A stretch of 64,000 bases of DNA, taken from NCBI GenBank assembly GCA_001599755.1, contig BCHX01000002.1:2356001-2420000 (forward strand). The letters are read 5' to 3'. Every line of letters starts with the position of its first letter. The stretch's first letter is position 1. The stretch is from Gliomastix tumulicola (Eukaryota > Ascomycota > Sordariomycetes > Hypocreales > Bionectriaceae). Of this stretch, positions 36,954 to 48,566 are shown one piece after another. The notes under the pieces were generated by a model. The model made no database searches. It worked only from the letters and a program-made list of their open reading frames with translations, and was not told the origin of the DNA. Both the position numbers and the translations under genes were made by a program.

Positions 36954-37115
36954 TTATTGTGGTCTCGGGCAGTTGGGCCTCCTGCAGTATCCGCCATAGA
37001 AGGTCTGGTCGAGACGATCGGGGTTGGAACAGGCGCCACCACAGCCTGGCATGGGCTCGGTCCGCTCTACCGTGCACTGGCACCCAGTGTAGGTAGTGGT
37101 GGTGAGGTAGCACAT
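36954..37115 (-). CDS. Small cysteine-rich protein (53 residues)
   Basis: A short open frame starting MCYLTTTTYTGCQC and ending RRPNCPRPQ. It has seven cysteines, at positions 2, 12, 14, 25, 29, 44 and 49. The opening resembles a group of tiny fungal proteins that begin MCY or MCH with T-Y-x-GC spacing; these have no assigned function and no signal peptide. Support for a real gene: a clean TATA box 334 bp upstream on the same strand, a favourable start context (catcATG), and isolation in DNA with no other candidate. The leader may contain an intron, because GTGCGC and CTAAC-type signals occur between the TATA box and the ATG. Without the TATA box I would not call it. It could be a metal-binding or redox peptide; that is speculation. 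Confidence 0.55.
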   Translation of the reverse strand: MCYLTTTTYTGCQCTVERTEPMPGCGGACSNPDRLDQTFYGGYCRRPNCPRPQ

Positions 37116-37448
37116 GATGTATGTCGATTTGCCGTTAGGCTTGCGGGGAAGTTGGTGTTGATAGGAGCTGAGAGTGGCAGGAGACTAGGTCCTTTCGTGA
37201 CTGAGCAGGCCGACGAGTCAGTACAAATGTTTCTCGTGAGTCTGCTAGTCGATGGTAGAGGCTGAAAGCGCACCTATCTGTTCGAGGAAGATGGAACAAA
37301 GTCTGGTTGCTTGGGGAGAGGATGTAGTCTGGCTGACCGTGGACAGTATCTTGTGATGGAGGACGAATATGCAAAGGAGGATATGAATCTAGGCTGCTGT
37401 CGATAGATGATGCTGTCAACATCTCTGCAGAAGGAGACGACGCCGGCT

Positions 37449-37456
37449 TTTATATA
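37449..37456 (-). promoter_or_regulatory. TATA box of the cysteine-rich mini-gene
   Basis: Reads TATATAAA on the minus strand within agatatataaaagccgg, 334 bp upstream of the mini-gene ATG. It implies a leader of about 300 nt before any splicing. Confidence 0.6.
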
Positions 37457-40400
37457 TCTTCTTGCAATGGCCCGAGTGCCTTGCGTACACTGGATGACTG
37501 GGATCAAGTCGTCACTCAGAGGCACGAGAACTCCTGATTTCCAGTTTTGTCCAAGGGTCCGACCTGTTTAGCTGTTGTTGGTTCTGTAGGCCTTCTCTCG
37601 GCAGTGTCACATTGTAGCGCGTCTGTTGGCTGGTCGAAAAGAGGTGTGTTGGGTAGAAAGGTCACAGCGTTCTCGCTGCCGTCCGATCAAATTATATCCT
37701 CGCCCGTCCCGCGGCCCAGAACGACTTGCGCTCCTCGGCAGCCTTGATGGGCATATTGTTGGTTGACCGATGTCGAAAGGGGGGTGAGAAAATGAAAAGG
37801 CGTGGATGTAGCATGCTCTGGACGTCATCCAACGGTTGCAGGAGGGCACACGCACCAAAGCGTTGCCTTGATCCAAGTGACACAGCGGTACATTGCTCTC
37901 GGAGTAACACCCGGCGAAAAGTTCGCCTGTTGAATAAGGACAATCAAGGCGGAGGGTCTGCTGAGAGACTTTGGGCCGTCTCACTGGCCCTTCTCGGGCT
38001 TTTGCGCTCCCCCGCAAGCACAAAGGGGGGAGGGGCGACGACATCTGATGTGTCTCTGCGTCGCTAGATGCCAAGCAGCACTTCACTTGCTCGTGGCGCA
38101 AGATGGCTTGCCCAAGGCTAGGCCCCATCATTGGGCGGCCGCGAGTGATAACCTATTGTATCTAGGCCATAAACGTGTAGGCTTTTGCCGTCGATCCGCA
38201 ACATGGATTCCGCCGAGCATATAGACTCCGCTACTCAGGGGTGTTGGTAGACCAGTCTTAATGGTCCGCTCGCGGGAGCTAGCATCAACGGTCCTTGATG
38301 GCATGGGGATGTCCTTGACCAAAGGCATCTTCCAACTCGCTATTTGGAAGGTCTATACGGAGAGCCCGACTGATGCCGGGACTCGGAGCTGGCCAAAGTG
38401 TCGGCGGATGCCGTGGCATTTTAATTTAGGGGCCATTGACCCCTTCACCGAGCACGTATGGCAGAGTCGAGAGGATGTGTCGGGGTGAGGTGAATGAATG
38501 GGTGGATACCCGGCCGCGCCTGATCCACGGCGCGGCCCCGTCTTGGGCCTTCTCTTGGTGTGGCTTTGGTAGACTCGAAGTTCACTTGGTCACTGTGACG
38601 GCCGGCTCCATTGCGGCTATGAGGACATCGGACGTGTGATGAAGGTGCCGGCTTCTCGAGGGCGAGGAACGATAACTTCCATATCACGATTGGTCAGTCA
38701 TGCGGTGACTCGACAATTGGTCCCGTTTCCATGTTCGTAATGCGTGAACTGATCGAACTTGTAACTGGAACCAAGGCTGAGGGAGAGGAAGATCCCTCTA
38801 GTTTTTGGTTACGTACCTTTGTGACTTGAGGAGGAGATGCCCGGGGCCACTCCCCGTACATCCGGTAGGCATCACGCCCTGACCTGATGTGACAAGTGCA
38901 CAAGGACGTTGTGTAGTGAACGATGATAGGCTCGGGCGCTAGAGAGCGCAATTTCCGCCTGACGAGTGCAGGTACGCCGATCTGCCGTTGGCAGGCGAGG
39001 AGTGTTGTCCGACAAGCTCGTTGGTTCCTTTGCCGCGAGGGAAGGCAACAGACGCCAGATCCTGGGCATTCCTCCTCTGTGCTACCATCGCGCGTATCCA
39101 TGCTCGCCATTTGGACCAACTGCCGCGAAAGGGATCCGTCCGTTGAACTCCTCTGCTTGTTGGTTATCATGTCGCTGTGACTCCGTTCCGGAGAAGTGAC
39201 ACAAGAAGGTAGTATTGCGCAAGGAGGAAGCGCACCACATTTCTCCTGTTGCCTTGTGACGACTCTTGGAAATGCTGGCTGGAGGGCTGGACGTGATGTG
39301 ATTCGAAGACGGCAGCGGGCGTTGGTTGAAGTAGCGCCGGAGGTGGCGAGATAATGACACCAAGCTCCCATGGCATCGTGATGTTGCACGAGCCCAGCCC
39401 CGAAGCGTCCCCGGCCAACGTTTCTCCAGTTTTGCGTCTAGAGTTAGGCGACACAATTGAAATGGTGCCTGGCCGGTGTGCGCGAGCAGAGATCGAGCAG
39501 GCACGAGCGAAGTGGACGTTGGCATGATTGATCACTCCGTGGATCGTGGATGGAGTTTGGAGACAGCCCTACGAGCTGCCACGCGCTACTAAGACAAGTC
39601 CACCGCTGCCTGAGCTCTCTCACCCAATGATCAAATTCATGGGGAAGGCAAGTCCCACAAGGCTGGAGCCCTTGCCCACGCATTGAAATTGAGTCATAAT
39701 TGCCTGTAAGGTAGAGACTCGCTGCTTCTGGCTACTCTCGGAGGGGGCTCCTGCACTTTGGGAAAGAGGGACACCCGAGTCTTGGAAGGAGCTCCCCTCG
39801 TGTTGGCCAGTGCACATCGATACTTGCAGGTACTTCCTTCCCGGTCTCGAGCCATTACCTATCTCTGTCTGGTGTTCCCGGTGGTCCTGGGCAGGAAGTG
39901 ACGCACGCAGGAGGTGGTGGCTCCTGCTTGTTGGGCACAGACATTTACCAACTTGGGCAGGTACGATGCCTTTCCGCGCCTCAGATTGGCTCGATTGCCC
40001 CCTGCCCCGAGCGTCGCTCAATGGGCTGGCCAGTCCTATTAGGAGAAGCCCGATGAATAAGAATCCAGGTTTAATAATGGAATGCGACCGCACGTGTTTT
40101 TGGCCGACCTGAGCTCTGTTTAGCAACGCAATACAAAATTAGTAAAGATGCTGCTTGTCTCTGAAAATAGGGGGCAGAGGCCATTCCGTTGTGACTCGAG
40201 CAGACGTTCAGTGGCCTGGAACGTCATAGGACCCAATAATGCGGAAAGAACGTCCAGGGTCGCTGTGCCACCTGTTGCCTTCTAGAAGTCCACTGGCAGT
40301 CAGCCTAATGGTAGGTGGAACACCCCCAAAGCCACAACCCACTACGGGGGGGTGCACTGTAGCATCCACCCCGTAGCAGTGCCCTGACAGGCACACCACC

Positions 40401-43400
40401 TCATCCCCTTTCTCGCTCTTTTCTTCCACATCCTACCCAACTCGAACCAACACAATCCCAATTCATCATCGTCTCCAGGCTGCAAATTTATCACACTGCT
40501 CAGAAAGAATAGCTCCAAACCCTGCCGACCAATCAGAAGCGCAGACGCACCTCCGGCGATACACCACCTCGTTGGCGCAGCACGCAGGTGTCGAGGCTGC
40601 TTCCGCCCCATGAAGCCCTATCACAGACATCGTGGTTCCTGCATCTGCATGCACATGGCCCGGAGCCAATCGCTTGCTTGGAAAAGCGAGAAGGAGCCGG
40701 CAAGGATCATTTAGCAGCTGTTCATATGCACACGTTATTGGCCACTGGCAAATCCAGGCAAATTATCAACCTTTGGTGTGGTGTGCTCAGGATCGGCTGA
40801 TGTTCGACAGCCTCCCGCTTCTGTCGATGACCCTCGCTTGACTCACGCCGCAGCTGACAACCTATGTTGGTCGTTTCTTCACAATCTGATGATTTTTATA
40901 CTGCTGAAGTATGTGGTGAGTCAGTTCTGCCTGCAACCTCAGGGGCTGTTCTGCTTTGTCTAGTGCTCATTGGCCCTCAGTCGCTTCTTCGAGGTCATGG
41001 GTGAGCCTGCAGTGACGCCAGAAGCGACGAGCCCGTGACTTAGACGCAGCCCCCATCGGAAGGGGGCTAATGAGCACGGATCTTCTGGTTCATCGAACTG
41101 GGAATGTGCTGTGTCTTCGGCGGCAGCGGCTGTTCGGCGTCTATTGTGATATGGGTCACTCGAAACGAGGCCCCCTCCACCCTCTGTGACGACCTGCATA
41201 CATCAAGTTGGGCGTGTGCCTGGCCTCACACTATCAGGGGCTTTATGCGGGCGTACCCGCGACCGACCTTGATCAACCCCCCAATCGCCCCTGTTCTAGG
41301 CCTTTTGCACAAACCGGTTGGGGTGTCGTTGTTCCGAGAGTTCCCTGCGACAGGGTGACGTCCCGGAGCAACATCGCAAAGCATGCCGAAAGATTCCCGG
41401 AGCTCACAAAACCGAAGTGAGTATCAAATATCGACCAACACCTGCATCTTGGCGCATGGTATCACGGTCAAGTGACTTTCATCACAGTCGTCTGGATCCC
41501 TTTGGTCTCTGAGATAGTGAGGGGGCCATTTCCGCCGTCTGGCATGCCGGATGTGACCACTTTTGGCCGCGAAACGCTCGACTCGGACGTGAACCGGCGG
41601 GGAATCTCCGTGCTTCTGTCGACGCAGGGCTGCATGCTTCTCCTACTGAGCGCGCCCACCTACAGACGGTGATTTACAATCATGGTAGCGCTTGAAGCAA
41701 CGCTGTGCAGGGCTCATGACGCAGTGCAGGAGACATGGTCTACTAAGACGTCTTGCTAGGCAACGTACAAGGGCTGATATAAAGTCTTCAACGCCGAGAA
41801 GAAAAGTCGATTTTTTTGGGACTCGAGCTGTCTTAAGAATGATTAACAATCTGGGTACGAGACCCCTAAAGGCGTCAATTGTCGCGAGTCGCCCTGTCCA
41901 TCGTCGCTCTTCGGAGACTCCTTTATGCAGCGACGTCGCTATTGGTTCAGAACATCCTTTACACAGGGCAGTGTGCGAAGCCCCCATTCGCACTGCTGGA
42001 AAGGAAGCCGATGTGACTCCAAGGCCGTCCATCGCATTCTCACTAGATCACCATTCTTCATGCTTGCCACCTTAGGACTGTGTGTACCATCCGGCTGAGT
42101 GAGACTTGGCGGCTCGCTGGGGAGGTTGTCATGTCCCACACTCGATGGGCTGGCACCCTGTGGAAGAAACCGTGAGCCGAACACACACTCAAATGTATGA
42201 TCCTGTATTTCAAGCAGTCTCCCGACCGCGTGGCTGGCTCTATGTGTCCTTTCCCCGGGCGTGGGCGGGACTTGACAATACACCAGCTTCAACATCAGGA
42301 CCTGATCAGGAAGAGGCCGGGAAGCGAAACTACACAGTCGCCATTTGGCTACTCAAAGCACAGGGCCATTCCCGGACATCACTGTTACGGTCGCCACAGA
42401 CTGAACCTACTATATTGGGTTCTCTCAGGACGGTCCCTGGCGCAGCCAAGCTGGAGGATCTAGGCGTCGTAGGCACGGCGCAGGTGGAGTTATGTTTGGG
42501 TAGAGAGGTCTGCCGTCAAGACCCGTCACTTTGCTAGAACAGCTGACGTGCAGCTTTCGACAAATGCGTTGTAGCACCCTCGCAAGACGCGACAGAGATG
42601 GTCAGCAACGGAGTCGAGAAAGGGTAAGCGAGCATCGAGCTTTCGGAAGTCAAGTGGGAGAGAAGCTCGGAACTTGACGCCAAGCTTCAAATCAAGTACA
42701 CTGACGAACAGAAAGCCCATGATCGGCGCCTCGAATCCTGAGTATGGTAGCCGGAGCATCACGAGTGACGCGAATCTTGATGAGAAACGCTTGCACAAGT
42801 GTCACATGCACACGATGCAACCGCTGACACATGTAATGCAGACCGCCGCACTTGGACAGACGCTCGTAGAAGCACATGCAGCCGAACCCAAGCTGTATGG
42901 CCGGAGGTTCCCGGAATGTGTCGAAATACCCGATGAAGCTCCCGCACTTCCCACTTCGGCTTCCACACACCAAGACTTGCAATTTTTGCGGTCAGATATA
43001 TTGGCAGGAATGTCTGGGCCCTGGGCAGCTATTGAGCAGAAGAGGGCCGCCAAGGATATCCCCGTCCACCTGTGCCACCCTCCTGGAATGGAGATGGTGC
43101 CATTCTGTGCAATCATGGTCTGAGACGAGCCGGGAATGGACGATAAGAAACAAGTGGCAAGACTTGAATTGGAAAAGAATTGGAGCAAGCTGGGCTTCCA
43201 ACTGAACTGACATGACGTTCGACCGGCCGGAAGGAGGACGCGGACGAGCGGATGGGAGAGATGAGAGGGGCAGCGGTTCTAGATTCCTTATCTTGTTTTG
43301 AGCCGGAGAGAAGGGAGTGCATCACTGGCGATGTAAAGCGATGCTAGGCGACGCGCAGTCCAGCGGTATAACCAGACGCGCCCCGCGGTGAGAAAATGGT

Positions 43401-44195
43401 GCTGGTGGTGATTGATGGAAAAGCTCAGCCGGCAAGCGAGGCAAGCCACAGCAATCCCCACATTCTCGGTCGGACCAGGAAGCGAAAGAGGGTATCTTGG
43501 GACTCGGCAGCCCGTCGCGTTCCGAAAAATTCCTTGACATCGCGGGAAGAAGCGTGCAAATGGCCCAGATTGTCCCTTGCTCGCCATTTACCCCGGCCTT
43601 GGCATGGAGATCATGGAAGATAGAGTGTCGGCAGCGAGCCTCAAGTGGATATCCGGGCACACGAGCCGGGCGATGGATGATGCTGCTGGTGATGCTGGCG
43701 ATGGTGTCTGTTGGTGGTGACGCTGATGCTGACTGATGCACCGAAGCCGCAGTTGCGCCACACGCCCGAGCCCGGTCCATGACGTCGGGGCTGTCTGAGG
43801 TGAGCGGCACCGTCCAGTGCTTGTGAGAGCTAGCATTGGACTTATCTGAGTTATCTTTGGGGGTCTCACTCAGGGTCCCTGTTATTAAGTGACAGACTGG
43901 AAGCAGGGATGACGGGCTGGTTTGTAATGCCGTCGCGACGCGCGCCCGCCCGCCCGGCAACAGCGCAGCATTAACTCCAGCCCATGTCGACCTAACTCCA
44001 GAGACATGCGTGGGGGGGGTCTCGACTCTTGGTGTCTCGTCGATAGAATGGCCCTGTCTCACACTAAATATTGTGTCATCTGACCACTTTATCATTCTAG
44101 CAGAGGCGGCTACAACGGGGTTTGCGTCTACCTCCAGCCGTTCAGGGTGCCCGCTCTCGCAACGTGCATAAGACTGACATGCCCTCGAACCTTGG

Positions 44196-44204
44196 TATAT
44201 AAGG
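44196..44204 (+). promoter_or_regulatory. TATA box of the 97-residue gene
   Basis: TATATAAGG lies 189 bp upstream of the ATG. It is followed by a long C/T- and CA-rich leader (ttcttctgcttcttcatc, ccaccacccactacag), typical of highly expressed or inducible fungal genes. Confidence 0.65.
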
Positions 44205-44392
44205 CGGTTGTCCCTCGAGTTCTTTAGCTTGGTCTTCTGCTTCTTCATCTATCTCGACTTGCTGTTCTTCTTTCTCCTAGACTACCGCCAAGTCTATACA
44301 TCTGCAGCAACCACCACCCACTACAGTCACAGACACGCAACTACTATATACACTCTACCTCTCTACCCAGTAACTCTCCCGCAACCGCCAAC

Positions 44393-44686
44393 ATGTCTCA
44401 TCGAATCGCTCCCCCCTCGACCTTTCTGCGCCTGACGCCCGAGGTGTCTGTCCCGGTCACCCAGCCCTCAACCTTCCTCTCTCTCGCCCCCGACCTGTCC
44501 CCCTCCTACCCCCAGGCTCCCCTCGCCCGACAGCCGATGCCCGAGGGTGAAGCTGCAACCGAGGTCCTCCCCTCGCGCAAGTCCAGCGTCGGCTCCTCCA
44601 ACCGCATCCTCAAGCTGGGCCCCGTCCACTGGGGCGAGCATCTCGAGGAGCACAAGGACGACTTCCACGACGTCCCCTCGCCTTAG
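44393..44686 (+). CDS. Conserved small fungal protein, 97 residues
   Basis: Single exon with a strong TATA box and pyrimidine-rich leader. The N-terminal half contains two imperfect copies of a P-S-T-F-L-x-L-x-P-x motif (PPSTFLRLTP and QPSTFLSLAP). A Ser-rich link leads to a conserved-looking C-terminal motif LKLGPVHWGEHLEEHKDDFHDV. I recall short fungal hypothetical proteins ending in the same LGPVHWGEH-EHK-DFHEV motif; none has a known function. There is no signal peptide or membrane span. The very long upstream non-coding region and the TATA box suggest condition-dependent expression. Coding status is likely; function unknown. Confidence 0.75.
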   Translation: MSHRIAPPSTFLRLTPEVSVPVTQPSTFLSLAPDLSPSYPQAPLARQPMPEGEAATEVLPSRKSSVGSSNRILKLGPVHWGEHLEEHKDDFHDVPSP

Positions 44687-45825
44687 ATTCTTCCACACTT
44701 TTCTCTCTGAATGATGACGGGATGTTTTTTTTTGCAAGACTTATGCAGGGTATGAGGGGGGGGGAAGGGAGTGGGGAGCAGGTCTGAAAAAGCACTATGA
44801 AAAAGCACCCATGCTGCCTTACAAATCTATGTACGAGGGGCACGCTACTGTAACGTGGGTGGGATTCTCAGGGGTCTCTGATTTGTTGAATTCAGCGTCA
44901 AGCGCGGGCACTACAATTTTTTTTTTCTTGCCCTCTTTTTTTTTCTTCTCTTATGATAGGTACGGAACTCAATTGGCATGGCAAGCAAGAATGAAATTCT
45001 AAGCAACAACTGCCGGTTTACCGCTTCGGGGTTGCCATTGTTCCCTGCAGTGTGTGTCTGATCAATGATAACAGAGCAGGGGGGGGCCAGCCAGCCAGCC
45101 AACCAACCTCAGGGATTCGCTGCACCTTTGCTGCATCAGATAACGCGGCACAGGGGAAGGGTTCCCACGCCACGATGCACCTCGACGAGTCGTGATAGGG
45201 CCGGCTCTGTTCGTCCCCGGTCATGTGGTCGGGATAGTCCCCCCTTCCTTTGTCTCCTGTGTGTGTGGTGGACGGACGTCGGCACAGAAGTGTCTGCATC
45301 GTCAACCTATCCAAAGCCCTGCTCTCCCCCTCCATCAGCCAAGAGAGGTGGGGGGGTTTGGCCCTTGGGAAGAGGGGTGCGGCCCCCTTTGCATGTGAAG
45401 AGATATGAAAGCTGAAATGTGCATGCATTAGTCTAGCGAGCTTGGCTTGTTTTGTGAACCTGAACTGGTCATTTGTTGTTTGTCGGGTGAACCGATGAGA
45501 ACCGATGGATGGGGGGGGGTCTGTCTGTCGTTGGGACTGAGTTGCGTCGCGCACATGTGTGACAGCTGCACCAGAGTGGTTCCCCGCTTGTTCTGAGAGC
45601 TGAGACCGTGATGGCCTCTGTGCGTTGGCATGGATCTGCGGGGGATATTGCCTCTTATGGCGTTCCGGACGGTGCCACACTGTTGGGCTTGGAGTGTGTG
45701 TGTGTGTCTCGGGCTCAGATAGTAGATTGCATACCAGATGATGACTGCTATCAGTGAGACGCGGGACACAAATCGACGATGGGATGGCTGTCCCGTGTCT
45801 CTCTCTCTTCTTAGATGATGTCATC
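44687..45825. other. Convergent intergenic region with simple repeats
   Basis: A 1.1-kb spacer between the small gene and the F-box gene. It holds poly-T runs at about 44917-44945, a (CCAG)n patch at 45087-45100, poly-G runs near 44758, 45080, 45348 and 45512, and a short GT run near 45698. An open frame of 278 codons on the minus strand across it looks random and is not called. Confidence 0.45.
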
Positions 45826-46632
45826 CTAGCAGTAGTACCGCCCCCTCTGCACACCGCCCGCCACGTCGGGGAACCTCTCCCCCTCGGGATCCACGGCCCT
45901 CACCAGCGCCCGCCAGTTAACGACGTCCCCTTCCCCCTCCTCGCCGGCGACCCTCCACGAATCCCAGCCGCCACCGCGGACCCGGAGCCGCGCCGAGTCG
46001 AGGTACGGATCGGACAGCAGGCCGACGAGGCCTGACAGCGGCGGCCGCAGCAGGGCGTCTATGCGTGGTATGCGCACCACCGCCGCCAGCTGGATCTCCA
46101 GGTTGCGCAGGCTGCCGCGGAGCGTCATGTCTGATATGAGCGGCACCACGGCGTCCTGGATCCAGCTGCGGAGTCTGTCGAGGCGGATCTCGAGGTTGGG
46201 GATGCGGCGGAGGGCGTCTGTCGTGCCTAGGAGGGTTGGGGCCAACGGAGAGTAGGACATGTCATCTTCCTGTCGCCTTTCTACCGGCGTGACTGCTGTC
46301 GCGGCGTCTCTGTGCTTGATCCAGCGGCGGACGTGCATGTGGTGGGCGCCCGTCAGATCGAGGACGAAGCGGTTGGCCTCGTACAGCAGCGGACAGGCTA
46401 CGGCGTGCAGTCTGGGGTGGATGAGCAGGATAGGGAGGACAGGGTAGGTAAAGAAGGAGGGCGGCGGCGGCGGCGGCGGCTCATCGTCGTCGTCGGGCTC
46501 ATCTTTGGAGTCCTGGCCACTGGCGTGGCGGCGCCGGCAGGGACACAGGGTGATGCTCTCCGGGGCTGTGAGCAGTGGACGCAGGATCTGGCGGAGGATC
46601 TCGACGGGGAGGTCGAGCAGGTGGAGGGACAT
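45826..46632 (-). CDS. F-box-like protein
   Basis: A single exon of 268 residues. The ATG at 46632 (MSLHLLDLPVEILRQIL) was chosen because it places an F-box right at the N-terminus; an upstream in-frame ATG at 46779 would add 49 residues without domain character. The F-box (LDLPVEILRQILRPLL) would bind Skp1 in an SCF ubiquitin ligase. The remainder includes an acidic and Pro-rich insert (about residues 55-65) and segments such as HPRLHAVACPLLYEANRFVLDLTGAHHM, a pattern common in fungal F-box proteins lacking recognisable LRR or WD repeats. The substrate is unknown. Confidence 0.7.
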   Translation of the reverse strand: MSLHLLDLPVEILRQILRPLLTAPESITLCPCRRRHASGQDSKDEPDDDDEPPPPPPPSFFTYPVLPILLIHPRLHAVACPLLYEANRFVLDLTGAHHMHVRRWIKHRDAATAVTPVERRQEDDMSYSPLAPTLLGTTDALRRIPNLEIRLDRLRSWIQDAVVPLISDMTLRGSLRNLEIQLAAVVRIPRIDALLRPPLSGLVGLLSDPYLDSARLRVRGGGWDSWRVAGEEGEGDVVNWRALVRAVDPEGERFPDVAGGVQRGRYYC

Positions 46633-46794
46633 GGGGGTTAGTTCGTCCCGACGGTGGGCGTCATGATGAACGGATGTGCGCTGGTTTGGATGTGAGGTCG
46701 GGTGAATGAGGTGTTGATTTGTCCGGTGGACGCCTGGAAAGACCCGAAGGAACGGGGGATCGGAGTTGGTGCGATCCACTGTAAATTAGCGGCC

Positions 46795-47152
46795 GGCCTG
46801 ATTTTATAGCGGGTGGCCTCTGAAGCCTCTGTAAATGTAGAGAACACGCGACCTGCGCATCTTTCTCTCCATCAGGCAAAGCAGAGACTCCAGCTTCGAG
46901 AGATGTGTAAATACGATAGCAAACTCTACACTTCGAAATATTTCCCATCAGCAGGCACCTTCCCAATGGTGCGACTCCAGTGTCCCTGGCTACGGGATGT
47001 CCTTTTACGCCCTTCATGGGGGAACAAAGGAGCCCCGCATTCAGTCCAAGATCAACATCAAAGTTCAGGAAACGATGCTGTCACGCGCGCCCTTGGAATG
47101 ACCAGCTATATGACAAATCCATCCTGGCGCCTTTCGTCTATATAGCTTTCCA
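46795..47152 (+). repeat. Diverged direct repeat, copy A
   Basis: It shares collinear blocks with copy B at 48955-49310. Matching pairs are ggcctgattttatagcgggt / ggcctggattatagcggatg, gagaacacgcgacctgcgca / gggaacacgcgacctgcaca, ctccagcttcgagag / ctccggtttcgagag, gggggaacaa / aggggaacaa, and agctttccat / agccttccat. Both copies are almost the same length (about 356-358 bp). Estimated identity is about 75% in the first 115 bp and lower in the middle. Confidence 0.7.
47139..47145 (+). promoter_or_regulatory. TATA box of the epoxide hydrolase gene
   Basis: The sequence tctatatagc sits 82-88 bp upstream of the ATG. The equivalent position in copy B of the repeat reads tcaatagcc, so the box is lost there. 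Confidence 0.5.
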
Positions 47153-47226
47153 TATAACCTCTTCCCCTCTGGAGATCGTTATCACTGGTTCAGCTTCCAC
47201 CTTTCTCCAGAGCCCGTTGAGCTAAA

Positions 47227-48566
47227 ATGTCCGCCGAAATCAAGCCTTTCCACGTATCAGTGCCGGACGAGGCCCTTAACAGCCTCCGAGATAGACTATC
47301 CTCCACCAAGTATTTCGACGAGGTCGACTTCTCCAACGACTGGAGCTATGGCGTGCCTCTCAGCAATGTCAAACGGCTGGCCAAACACTGGGCCGACGGC
47401 TTCGATTGGCGCGCCCAGGAGGCCAAGATGAACAAACTGCCTCAGTTTACTACAGTGGTGAATATCGACCAGTTTGGGGACTTGGACATGCATTTTGTCC
47501 ACCAGAGGAGCAGTAGACCAGGGGCGATCCCGCTGCTGTTCTGTCATGGATGTGAGTCGTGAGGGCCCGTTGCGAGCGTAGATTGATTACGTGACTGACG
47601 TGTCTTGTCTGTAGGGCCCGGAAGTTTCTTGGAGGTGGAAGGATTGCTCCCTCTCCTCACAGACCCTGAGACTGGCCCTTCTTTTCATGTGGTTGCACCA
47701 TCCCTACCCAACTTTGGCTTTTCCGAGGGCCCGTCAAAGCCTGGGTTTGGTGTGGCGCAATACGCGGAAGCAATGCACAAGGTGATGCTGAATCTTGGGT
47801 ATGATCAATACGGTATGCATGATCCCATTTATTCATCCAAGGAAAATGTCGGGTATCTAATTTGAATAATATAGTGACTCAAGGTGGTGACTGGGGCTAC
47901 AAGATCACCCGGTTCATCGGCATCCTGTATCCGAATCACTGCCTCTCGTCTCATCTGAACCTCGTCCTTGCGAAATCTCCCAGCCTCACCAAGAATCCCC
48001 TGCAGTTCTTCAAAAACCTGCTGCCCTACACGAAGAACGAGAGAGCAGGCATCGAGCGCTCAGAGTGGTTTGCCAGGGAGGGCTTCGGCTACAACATGCT
48101 CCAGTCCACCAAGCCGTCCACCATCGGCTTCGCCCTCGCCGACTCCCCCGTCGCTCTGCTCGCCTGGATCTACGAGAAGCTGCACGACTGGACGGACAGC
48201 TACCCGTGGTCCGACGACGAGATCCTGACCTGGGTCTCCCTCTACTACTTCTCCCGGGCGGGGCCTGCCGCGAGCGCGAGGATCTACTACGAGGTGCAGT
48301 CTCCCGCCAAGAAGCAGTTCTCGGATCGAGTCTATGAGTACAACGGCACGGTGAAGCTCGGGCTGTCGTACTTCCCCAAGGACATCTTTGTCCCGCCGCG
48401 GACGTGGGGCCGTACGCTGGGGCCTGTCGTGTTTGAGGCTACGCACACCGAGGGCGGTCATTTCGCCGCGTATGAGCGGCCGGACCTATTGGCGGGAGAT
48501 CTGAGGAAGATGTTTGGGACAGGAGGAGGGGCGTACTCTGTGACTGAGAAGTTTGCGGCCTCTTGA
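47227..48566 (+). CDS. Epoxide hydrolase (EHN-type alpha/beta hydrolase)
   Basis: Three exons, 47227-47551, 47615-47812, 47875-48566, giving 404 residues. The N-terminal EHN domain (about 1-105, with WSYGVPLSNVKRLAKHW and FDWRAQEAKMNKLPQF) is typical of microsomal-type epoxide hydrolases. The catalytic fold follows: oxyanion-hole motif HGWPGS (W109), nucleophile elbow GGDWG (D180), and a C-terminal histidine in EGGHFAAYERP (H370). Exon joins fall inside HG-W-PG and just before GGDWG and restore both motifs. Such enzymes hydrolyse epoxides to diols in xenobiotic or secondary metabolism; the substrate cannot be told. The gene lies between two copies of a direct repeat. Confidence 0.92.

Larger units (their letters stand above)
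37116..44392. other. Long non-coding stretch upstream of the 97-residue gene
   Basis: About 7.3 kb with no convincing coding gene. The many open frames of 60-308 codons are Ser/Arg/Pro-rich on arbitrary strands, mutually overlapping, and without recognisable domains. Composition is ordinary (not AT-rich), so it is not a RIP-degraded transposon block. It may be a long regulatory region or hold non-coding transcripts. TATA-like elements at 37449-37456 (-) and 44196-44204 (+) serve the two flanking small genes. Another TATA-like sequence at about 41774 (tgatataaag, +) has no evident gene after it. Confidence 0.5.
46633..47226. promoter_or_regulatory. Intergenic region between F-box and epoxide hydrolase genes
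   Basis: A 594-bp divergent spacer. Most of it (about 46795-47152) is copy A of a direct repeat whose second copy precedes the HET gene. A TATA box (tatatag, 47139-47145) lies 82-88 bp before the epoxide hydrolase ATG, inside copy A. Confidence 0.55.

Noticed and set aside
38694..39389. 231-codon open frame in the gene-poor block
   Set aside because: No recognisable motif and no coding-like composition. It overlaps frames of similar length on the same strand.
43322..44248. 308-codon open frame on the minus strand
   Set aside because: Ser/Pro/Arg-rich random-looking sequence that overlaps the TATA box of the opposite-strand 97-residue gene; no motif.
45018..45854. 278-codon open frame on the minus strand
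   Set aside because: Crosses simple repeats and overlaps the F-box gene stop. His/Thr-rich low-complexity translation.
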